From an uncultured Collinsella sp. (GTDB lineage: Bacteria > Actinomycetota > Coriobacteriia > Coriobacteriales > Coriobacteriaceae), in NCBI GenBank assembly GCA_900555355.1, contig USKV01000033.1, forward strand, positions 1-10,995: a DNA stretch of 10,995 nt. The letters run 5' to 3'. The stretch's first letter is position 1. Each line of letters begins with the position of its first letter. The notes below the pieces were generated by a model that searched no databases, had not been told where the DNA came from, and saw only the letters and a list, made by a program, of their open reading frames with translations. A program made the position numbers and the translations under genes. Positions 1 through 4,260 of the stretch are shown piece by piece.

Positions 1-83
1 TCATCATGGAAAAGCTGGGCGGCGGCGGCCACCTCACAATGGCGGGCGCCCAGCTCAAGGACGTCAGCCTGCGCCTGATGTAG
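1..83 (+). CDS. gdpP: C-terminal end of a DHH/DHHA1 phosphodiesterase, GdpP-like (partial at 5' end)
   Basis: Only the last 26 codons are present; the frame begins at base 3 and ends at the TAG at 81-83. The peptide carries IMEKLGGGGHLTMAGAQL, the glycine-rich GGGGH motif of the DHHA1 substrate-binding domain. The lead-in IMEKLGGGGHLT is what I would expect at the end of GdpP/YybT-type cyclic-di-AMP phosphodiesterases, which are membrane-anchored and hydrolyse c-di-AMP to pApA. After the motif the protein ends within about ten residues (LKDVSLRLM), whereas family members as I know them usually carry a further helix of some 15-20 residues, so the C-terminus may be short or altered here. A strong terminator follows 23 bases later. 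The ATG at 6-8 is internal, not a start. NrnA-type nanoRNases share GGGGH, so the exact subfamily is inferred. Confidence 0.72.
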   Translation, partial: IMEKLGGGGHLTMAGAQLKDVSLRLM

Positions 84-106
84 GCGAGCGGCTACATATT
101 GCCCGC

Positions 107-141
107 AACGAGGGAAGGACGTGTGCCTTCCCTCGTTTTTT
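107..141 (+). terminator. Intrinsic terminator after the GdpP-like gene
   Basis: A perfect 12-bp stem (107-118 with 126-137, AACGAGGGAAGG / CCTTCCCTCGTT) has a 7-nt loop and runs into six T at 136-141. It is a classic Rho-independent terminator, placed 23 bases past the stop codon, and it separates this gene from the HPr-like gene. Confidence 0.93.
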
Positions 142-182
142 ATACGCCGAGATTGTGAAGGCATGGGATGACCGGGCGTCGC

Positions 183-290
183 GGAAACTACGACCCGGAA
201 TTTGCGTCCAAAACGGGTCGCAGTTTCCCAAACAGGGTCCTTTTGGAAACTGCGACCCAGAATCCAGCCAAATAATGGGACGCACTTTCC
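183..290. repeat. Two tandem copies of a 46-bp imperfect palindrome (four alternating 14-mers)
   Basis: Four related 14-mers alternate in orientation: GGAAACTACGACCC at 183-196 (forward), GGGTCGCAGTTTCC at 215-228 (reverse), GGAAACTGCGACCC at 245-258 (forward) and GGGACGCACTTTCC at 277-290 (reverse). The starts are 32, 30 and 32 bp apart. Read in pairs they give two 46-bp copies (183-228 and 245-290) of one palindromic unit, with GAAT just inside the left arm of both. The inner two arms also form a longer hairpin, 215-232 with 241-258: 17 of 18 positions paired around an 8-nt loop. The block sits between a terminator and the HPr-like gene and no convincing ORF crosses it. It looks like a REP/BIME-type or MITE-type intergenic element; this is inference, since other genomic copies cannot be seen here. 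Confidence 0.8.
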
Positions 291-329
291 GGTTGAGCCT
301 TCTGGCGGGCTTTAACAAGCATCTAACGC

Positions 330-348
330 TACAATAGCTACCACGTGG
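330..348 (+). promoter_or_regulatory. Possible -10 box and CCACGTGG palindrome before the HPr-like gene
   Basis: TACAAT at 330-335 is a good -10 match, but no convincing -35 lies 16-18 bp upstream. A start near 342 would give a 5' UTR of about 48 nt. An 8-bp perfect palindrome, CCACGTGG (341-348), lies exactly at the predicted start site and could be a repressor site. The gene must have its own promoter because a strong terminator precedes it at 107-141, but this particular assignment is weak. Confidence 0.33.
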
Positions 349-389
349 CTGGGTTTGCCGGCCGAATGTGCGATGTCGTGGGAGGGGAC

Positions 390-638
390 ATGGTCGAGTT
401 TACAAAGACGATTAAAGATCCGTTGGGACTACATGCCCGCCCGGTTGCGTTGCTCTATGACATTATCGCCAAGCATCGTAGCGACGTGTCGGTCAGCATC
501 GGTGACCGTCATACCGACGGTCGCGACGTTATGGGCCTGATGGCCCTCTACGGCGAGTGCGGCGAGGATGTTGTGTTCCGCGTTTCGGGCGTGGATGAGG
601 CTTCCTGCGTTACGTCGATTAGAAACCTCTCGCTTTAA
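390..638 (+). CDS. HPr-like phosphocarrier protein with Asp at the Ser46 position
   Basis: An 82-residue cytosolic protein of the HPr family, the phosphocarrier of the sugar phosphotransferase system. The catalytic signature GLHARP places the phosphorylatable histidine at residue 15, as in canonical HPr, with Arg17 after it. I chose the ATG at 390 because GGAGGGG (381-387) lies just upstream and because this start puts the histidine at 15; the upstream in-frame codons would add an unlikely 15-residue extension. Aligning without gaps to Gram-positive HPr as I remember it, the region TDGRDVMGLM puts Asp at position 46, where HPr kinase would phosphorylate Ser46. Asp there mimics phosphoserine. 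Residues 60-70 fit the usual HPr C-terminal half, but the final helix is short (ends RNLSL). The gene stands alone between two terminators, with no PTS genes nearby, so it may be a regulatory paralogue rather than the main ptsH. Confidence 0.86.
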   Translation: MVEFTKTIKDPLGLHARPVALLYDIIAKHRSDVSVSIGDRHTDGRDVMGLMALYGECGEDVVFRVSGVDEASCVTSIRNLSL

Positions 639-647
639 GCATGATAG

Positions 648-683
648 GGCGCGGTAAAGGATGGTCCTTTGCCGCGCCTTTTT
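648..683 (+). terminator. Intrinsic terminator after the HPr-like gene
   Basis: A 14-bp stem (648-661 with 665-678, one wobble pair, 3-nt loop) is followed by five T at 679-683. It starts 10 bases after the HPr-like stop codon and closes a single-gene transcript. Confidence 0.93.
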
Positions 684-724
684 GTTTCGTATAGGAAACT
701 TTTTCGAAATCTGAATGGGGACCC

Positions 725-784
725 TTTCCAAAAAGTTAACCGCGTGCTAGTTTACTAAAGCGAACATAGACGTGGTTAACTTTT
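725..784 (+). promoter_or_regulatory. Candidate feo operon promoter with paired GGTTAACTTTT operator arms
   Basis: A plausible promoter is TTTCCA (725-730), a 17-bp spacer, then an extended -10 TGC-TAGTTT (745-753). It is bracketed by a perfect 11-bp inverted repeat: AAAAGTTAACC at 731-741, inside the spacer, and GGTTAACTTTT at 774-784, downstream of the predicted start. The two GTTAAC cores are 40 bp apart, so a protein bound to both would sit on nearly the same face of the helix. The 10-mer GTGGTTAACT (772-781) recurs exactly at 3934-3943 before the FeoB-associated gene. A metal-responsive repressor such as a DtxR/IdeR-family or Fur-family protein is the natural candidate, but the site is not a clean match to the DtxR consensus known to me. 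The inverted repeat is seen; the promoter and its regulator are inference. Confidence 0.5.
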
Positions 785-826
785 ATCGCGTCGATGTTGA
801 GGACGAACTGACGTTAGGAGCAACTC

Positions 827-1069
827 ATGTCTTGCGGACCGCAGATGCCGGCCATGCCGCTTTCGATGGTAAAAGCGGGCGAAACCGTGCGCGTGTCTCG
901 TGTAAAGGGCAATGAGGACATGAAACACCACCTCAAGGACCTCGGCTTTGTCGAGGGCAACGAAATCCACGTGGTGAGCTCGAGTGGTGCCAATATCATC
1001 GTCACGGTGCTGGGCGCACGCTTTGGCATCGATTCCAAGGTTGCCATGCACATCATGACCGTCGGTTAG
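827..1069 (+). CDS. feoA: FeoA domain protein (first copy)
   Basis: An 80-residue protein of the FeoA family, small cytosolic SH3-like-fold proteins that support or regulate the ferrous iron transporter FeoB. The core is recognisable: a KAGETVRVSRVKG first strand, then the MKHHLKDLGFVEGNEIHVV helix-turn-strand (residues ~31-50) typical of FeoA, then a C-terminal strand pair ending in HIMTVG. The start is supported by TTAGGAG at 815-821. The N-terminus has a short extension with one Cys and three Met (MSCGPQMPAMPL) that the second copy lacks; a role in metal sensing would be speculation. It is the first gene of the cluster, 39 bp ahead of the second feoA, and presumably co-transcribed with it. 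Confidence 0.92.
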   Translation: MSCGPQMPAMPLSMVKAGETVRVSRVKGNEDMKHHLKDLGFVEGNEIHVVSSSGANIIVTVLGARFGIDSKVAMHIMTVG

Positions 1070-1108
1070 TCCGAAGCATTTCATAAAAACCGAAAGGGGG
1101 ACAAGAGG

Positions 1109-1330
1109 ATGAAGACGTTGGGTGACGTTAAGGTGGGCGAGAGCTCTACCATCGTCAAGCTTCACGGTGAGGGTGCGCTTCGCCGCCACCTTATGGACCT
1201 GGGGCTCATCAAGGGCACTTCGTTCAAGGTCGTGAAGGTCGCGCCGCTCGGTGATCCGGTCGAGATCAACGTGCGCGGCTACGAGCTTTCCATCCGCAAG
1301 GAGGAGGCGGCCGTCGTCGAGGTCCAGTAA
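1109..1330 (+). CDS. feoA: FeoA domain protein (second copy)
   Basis: A 73-residue FeoA-family protein. It shares the LRRHLMDLGLIKGTSFKVVKVAPLG pattern with family members, followed by PVEINVRGYELSIRKEEA, the classic FeoA C-terminal half in which the domain closes on a strand carrying the conserved Arg/Gly. Of the two copies this is closer to the canonical FeoA length and sequence. A purine-rich GAAAGGGGG and AGAGG stretch upstream of the ATG (about 1091-1107) supplies the ribosome-binding site. It sits between the first feoA and feoB; the 124-bp gap to feoB holds two hairpins rather than a bare ribosome-binding site. Tandem feoA genes are known in Firmicutes and Actinobacteria; whether the two copies do different jobs cannot be read from sequence. 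Confidence 0.94.
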   Translation: MKTLGDVKVGESSTIVKLHGEGALRRHLMDLGLIKGTSFKVVKVAPLGDPVEINVRGYELSIRKEEAAVVEVQ

Positions 1331-1350
1331 GGGCTCGCGGCGTATATTTC

Positions 1351-1387
1351 TGCAGATAAAGTTAGGTTTTTCTAACTTAATGCTGCA
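1351..1387 (+). promoter_or_regulatory. AAGTTAG/CTAACTT inverted repeat between feoA and feoB
   Basis: A perfect 7-bp inverted repeat, AAGTTAG (1359-1365) and CTAACTT (1372-1378), spaced by GTTTTT, sits inside an outer TGCAG/CTGCA pair (1351-1355 and 1383-1387). The TTAGG...CTAA layout recalls half-sites of DtxR/IdeR-type iron boxes, and AAGTTA overlaps in sequence with the AAAAGTTAACC arms before the first feoA. It may be an internal operator or an mRNA hairpin that tunes feoB relative to feoA. The short inner T-run is in the loop, so it is not an intrinsic terminator. Confidence 0.45.
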
Positions 1388-1408
1388 ACTTTGAAGCACA
1401 TTTATCCA

Positions 1409-1434
1409 GCCTGCGCGGAGAAAGCAGCGCAGGC
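1409..1434 (+). promoter_or_regulatory. Stable hairpin just upstream of the feoB ribosome-binding site
   Basis: A perfect 8-bp GC-rich stem, GCCTGCGC (1409-1416) with GCGCAGGC (1427-1434), has a 10-nt purine-rich loop. It ends 9 bases before the feoB Shine-Dalgarno AGAAGGA (1444-1450). No T-run follows. It could protect a processed feoB message or affect translation initiation; the function is inferred from position only. Confidence 0.4.
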
Positions 1435-1454
1435 ACACAAGGAAGAAGGATTGA

Positions 1455-3782
1455 ATGGCGGATTCTCAGATCCATGTCGCGCTGGCGGGTAACCCCAACT
1501 GCGGCAAGACCACGCTTTTCAACCTGATCACCGGCGCCAACGGCTACGTTGGCAACTGGCCCGGCGTCACGGTTGAGAAAAAGGAAGCCAAGCTCCTAAG
1601 CGACAAGAACGTTACCATCACGGACCTCCCCGGCATCTACTCGCTTTCCCCCTACAGCCCCGAGGAGCAATGCTCGCGCGATTACCTCATGAGCGGCGAG
1701 CCCGATGTTGTCGTCCAAGTCGTCGATGCCACCAACCTCGAGCGTAACCTGTACCTGGCGCTTCAGGTTATCGAGACCGGCCTGCCCGTGGTCGTTGCCC
1801 TCAACATGGCCGACCTGGTCGAGAAGAACGGCGATAAGATCGACACCGACAAGCTGTCCAAGAAGCTCGGCTGCCCGGTCATGATGATCTCGGCTCTTAA
1901 GAACAAGGGTATCAAGGAGCTGTTCGAGCAGGTTAAGAAGTCCGCCGCTTCCAAGGGCCAGGTGCCGGAGCACAAGTTCGACTCTTCCATTGAGGACGTT
2001 CTGGACCACATCGAGAACAACCTGCCGGCAAGCGTTCCCGCCAACAAGCGCCGCTACTACGCTGTCAAGCTGTTCGAGCGTGATGCAGACGCCTGCAAAC
2101 TCATCAACCTCACCAAGGAGAAGGCCGCTCGTGTGGAGCAGCTGGTCGCTCAGTGCGAGCAGGATTGCGACGACGATGCCGAGTCCATCATCACCGGTGA
2201 GCGCTATGGCGTGATCGCCCACATCATCGACGAGTGCATGACCAAGGCCCCGGCCAAGATGAGCACCTCCGAGAAGATCGACCGCGTGGTTACCAACCGT
2301 ATCCTGGGCTTGCCGATCTTTGTCGTCATCATGTTCTGCGTGTACTACATCGCCGTTTCTACCTTGGGCGGCACGGTGACCGACTTCACCAACGACCAGC
2401 TCTTTGGTACCGACGGTTGGTATGTGCTCGGCCAGGGCCGCGACGCCTACGATGAGGCTGTCGAGGCCGCGGGTGACGACGCTGACTCGGTCGACCCGGC
2501 GCAGTATGGCCCGTATGTTCCGGGTATTACCACCATGGTCCACGACGCGCTTGTGGCGGGTGGCACCGAGGACGGTGGCCTGGTCGATTCGCTGGTCTGC
2601 GACGGCATCGTCGCCGGCCTGGGCGCCATCTTCGGCTTTGTGCCGCAGATGTTCCTGCTCTTTGTGATGCTGTCCTTCCTGGAGGACTGCGGCTATATGG
2701 CCCGTGTCGCCTTCATCATGGACCGCGTGTTTCGCCGCTTTGGCCTGTCCGGTAAGTCCTTTATCCCCATGCTCGTGTCCTCGGGCTGCGGTGTCCCCGG
2801 CGTCATGGCCACCAAGACCATCGAGAACGAGAAGGACCGCCGCATGACGGTCATGACTACCACGTTCATCCCCTGCGGCGCTAAGCTGCCGATCATCGCC
2901 CTGCTCATGGGTTCCATCATCGGCGACTCTTCCACCACCGCGGCGTGGATCAGCCCGCTCTTCTACTTCCTGGGCGTCTTTGCCGTCATCGCCTCGGGCC
3001 TCATGCTCAAAAAGACCAAGCTTTTCGCCGGTCGCCCGACGCCGTTCGTTATGGAGCTTCCCGCCTACCACTTCCCGGCGATCCGCTCTTGGGCGCTGCA
3101 CGTGTGGGAGCGCTGCTGGGCCTTTATCAAGAAGGCCGGCACGATTATCTTCGCGTCCACCGTCGTCGTTTGGTTCCTCTCCAACTTTGGTAGCTATAAC
3201 GGTGCCTTTGGCTTCCTGCCTGCGATGGACGGCATCCCCGAGGAGTATATGGACTACTCCGTGCTCGCCATGCTGGGCAACCTGGTTGCCTGGATCTTCG
3301 CCCCGCTCGGCTTTAGCACCTGGCAGGCAGCTGCGCTGACTTTCTCTGGCCTTGTCGCTAAGGAGAACGTCGTTGCCACCGCCGGCTCGCTGCTGTCCGT
3401 CGCCGATGCGGGCGAGACCGACCCGAGCCTGTGGACCGCGTTTGCCGCTATGTTCCCAACCATGGGCGCCTGCGTCGCCTTTGGCGCGTTCAACCTGCTG
3501 TGCGCTCCGTGCTTTGCCGCCATTGGCACCATCCGCAACCAGATGGACTCTGGCAAGTGGACCGCGATTGCCATCGGCTACGAGTGCGCCTTCGCTTGGG
3601 TGATCGGCCTGTTCATCAACCAGTTCTACAATCTGCTTGTCCTTGGGCAGTTTGGTATCTGGACGGTTGTGGCCATTGTGCTGCTGGTTGCGATGCTCTT
3701 CCAGATTTTCCGTCCCATGCCCAAGCATGCATGGACCGATGAGGACGAGACCAACACTGCTTCCGCCGCAGTTTCCGCTTAA
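1455..3782 (+). CDS. feoB: FeoB ferrous iron transporter (GTPase-permease)
   Basis: A 775-residue inner-membrane Fe(II) transporter with an N-terminal G-protein-like domain. The GTPase motifs are clear: G1 GNPNCGKT (12-19), G2 around Thr39 in GNWPGVT, G3 DLPG (57-60), G4 NMAD (117-120) and G5 SALK (~146). A helical GDI-type region follows (about 165-280), then the membrane part from about residue 283. Both Gate regions are present, with the cysteines SGCGVPG (Cys445) and FIPCGAKLP (Cys474), residues of the kind proposed to line the iron path. An acidic, hydrophilic segment of about 60-70 residues after the first membrane span (FTNDQLFGTDGW to about AGGTEDGG) is long compared with E. coli FeoB and probably faces outside. 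The ATG at 1455 follows AGAAGGA. No FeoC-like gene is next to it; instead a FeoB-associated Cys-rich peptide follows the terminator. Confidence 0.97.
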   Translation: MADSQIHVALAGNPNCGKTTLFNLITGANGYVGNWPGVTVEKKEAKLLSDKNVTITDLPGIYSLSPYSPEEQCSRDYLMSGEPDVVVQVVDATNLERNLYLALQVIETGLPVVVALNMADLVEKNGDKIDTDKLSKKLGCPVMMISALKNKGIKELFEQVKKSAASKGQVPEHKFDSSIEDVLDHIENNLPASVPANKRRYYAVKLFERDADACKLINLTKEKAARVEQLVAQCEQDCDDDAESIITGERYGVIAHIIDECMTKAPAKMSTSEKIDRVVTNRILGLPIFVVIMFCVYYIAVSTLGGTVTDFTNDQLFGTDGWYVLGQGRDAYDEAVEAAGDDADSVDPAQYGPYVPGITTMVHDALVAGGTEDGGLVDSLVCDGIVAGLGAIFGFVPQMFLLFVMLSFLEDCGYMARVAFIMDRVFRRFGLSGKSFIPMLVSSGCGVPGVMATKTIENEKDRRMTVMTTTFIPCGAKLPIIALLMGSIIGDSSTTAAWISPLFYFLGVFAVIASGLMLKKTKLFAGRPTPFVMELPAYHFPAIRSWALHVWERCWAFIKKAGTIIFASTVVVWFLSNFGSYNGAFGFLPAMDGIPEEYMDYSVLAMLGNLVAWIFAPLGFSTWQAAALTFSGLVAKENVVATAGSLLSVADAGETDPSLWTAFAAMFPTMGACVAFGAFNLLCAPCFAAIGTIRNQMDSGKWTAIAIGYECAFAWVIGLFINQFYNLLVLGQFGIWTVVAIVLLVAMLFQIFRPMPKHAWTDEDETNTASAAVSA

Positions 3783-3811
3783 GTCCGAATAAGGATTAAC
3801 CCCTTTCCACG

Positions 3812-3844
3812 AGCCCGGGTGTCCCAGCGACACTCGGGCTTTTT
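3812..3844 (+). terminator. Intrinsic terminator after feoB
   Basis: A 12-bp stem with one wobble (3812-3823 with 3829-3840, 5-nt loop) runs into a T-run at 3840-3844, starting 30 bases after the feoB stop. It separates the feoA-feoA-feoB transcript from the Cys-rich peptide gene, which therefore needs its own promoter or relies on read-through. Confidence 0.9.
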
Positions 3845-3880
3845 GGTGGGGGAGATGTGGCGTTTCCGCAGATAAAACCG

Positions 3881-3943
3881 ACCAAAATAAACCTGTCCCT
3901 TTTTGGTAGGTGGAGAATGGGGTAAAGTAAGTGGTGGTTAACT
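3881..3943 (+). promoter_or_regulatory. Control region of the FeoB-associated gene, with a repeat of the feo GTGGTTAACT site
   Basis: Three things are seen. An inverted repeat pairs ACCAAAA (3881-3887) with TTTTGGT (3901-3907). A weak promoter-like pair follows, TTTTGG (3901-3906) and TAAAGT (3923-3928) with a 16-bp spacer. Then GTGGTTAACT (3934-3943), identical to 772-781 before the first feoA, lies where transcription would begin and directly abuts the Shine-Dalgarno. The shared 10-mer argues that this gene and the feo operon answer to the same regulator, in spite of the terminator between them. The promoter hexamers are poor matches and are only a suggestion. Confidence 0.42.
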
Positions 3944-3957
3944 AGAGGAGGCTTGCT

Positions 3958-4158
3958 ATGGCACCTATCGATATTGTTGTACTGGCTGTTATCGGTATTG
4001 CGTTTGTCGCCGTGTGCGTGCGCATCTACCGCAAGGGCACCTGCGCCGACTGCGCTCAGGGCGGCGTTTGCACCGGGCATTGCTCCAACAAAAAGACGTG
4101 CGCCGCACTTAAGGGCGTAGACAAAATCGCCGAAGACTTGGGTCGCGGTATTCATTAG
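3958..4158 (+). CDS. FeoB-associated Cys-rich membrane protein
   Basis: A 66-residue peptide with one N-terminal membrane span (about residues 4-22, IDIVVLAVIGIAFVAVCV), a short basic stretch (RIYRK) and a cysteine-rich tail of pattern C-x2-C-x5-C-x3-C-x5-C. This layout, directly downstream of feoB, is that of the FeoB-associated Cys-rich membrane protein family. The tail probably lies in the cytosol by the positive-inside rule and could bind Fe(II) or an Fe-S cluster. Its biochemical role is not established to my knowledge, though roles comparable to FeoC have been proposed. The start is well supported by AGAGGAGG at 3944-3951, one of the strongest ribosome-binding sites in the window. It lies 176 bp after feoB and beyond a terminator. 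Confidence 0.9.
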   Translation: MAPIDIVVLAVIGIAFVAVCVRIYRKGTCADCAQGGVCTGHCSNKKTCAALKGVDKIAEDLGRGIH

Positions 4159-4179
4159 CCGACCGGCGTTTGGGCATGT

Positions 4180-4231
4180 TTGACTGCGGATACGGCAGTT
4201 GCTGGTACGATAGGTACGTCAGCAACTGCCG
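4180..4231 (+). promoter_or_regulatory. Candidate promoter embedded in a perfect 12-bp inverted repeat, before the flavin oxidoreductase
   Basis: CGGCAGTTGCTG (4193-4204) and CAGCAACTGCCG (4220-4231) form a perfect 12-bp inverted repeat around a 15-bp centre. The centre, with the adjacent TG at 4203-4204, contains an extended -10-like TG-G-TACGAT (4203-4211). A TTGACT at 4180-4185 resembles a -35, but its 20-bp spacing to TACGAT is long, so the -10 would rely on the extended TG. As DNA, the arms would flank the -10 and cover the start site, as a repressor operator does. As RNA, no T-run follows, so a terminator is unlikely. The repeat is plain; the promoter is moderately supported. Confidence 0.5.
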
Positions 4232-4260
4232 CCTAGCGGCTCAAATGAAAGGAATCCCGC

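Noticed and set aside
183..290. Possible CRISPR array from the four 14-mers
   Set aside because: The units alternate in orientation, are shorter than CRISPR repeats, differ among themselves and have only 16-18 bp between them; they form palindromes rather than direct repeats.
155..337. 60-codon open frame on plus across the repeat block
   Set aside because: It starts just after a terminator without a ribosome-binding site, and most of its residues come from the palindromes; no family resemblance.
1596..3833. Very long minus-strand open frame opposite feoB, and similar ones at 4219-6228 and 6941-8800
   Set aside because: These are antisense shadows created by the GC-rich, GNC-type codon pattern of the real genes; their translations are Asp/Gly/His/Arg-rich and lack any domain.
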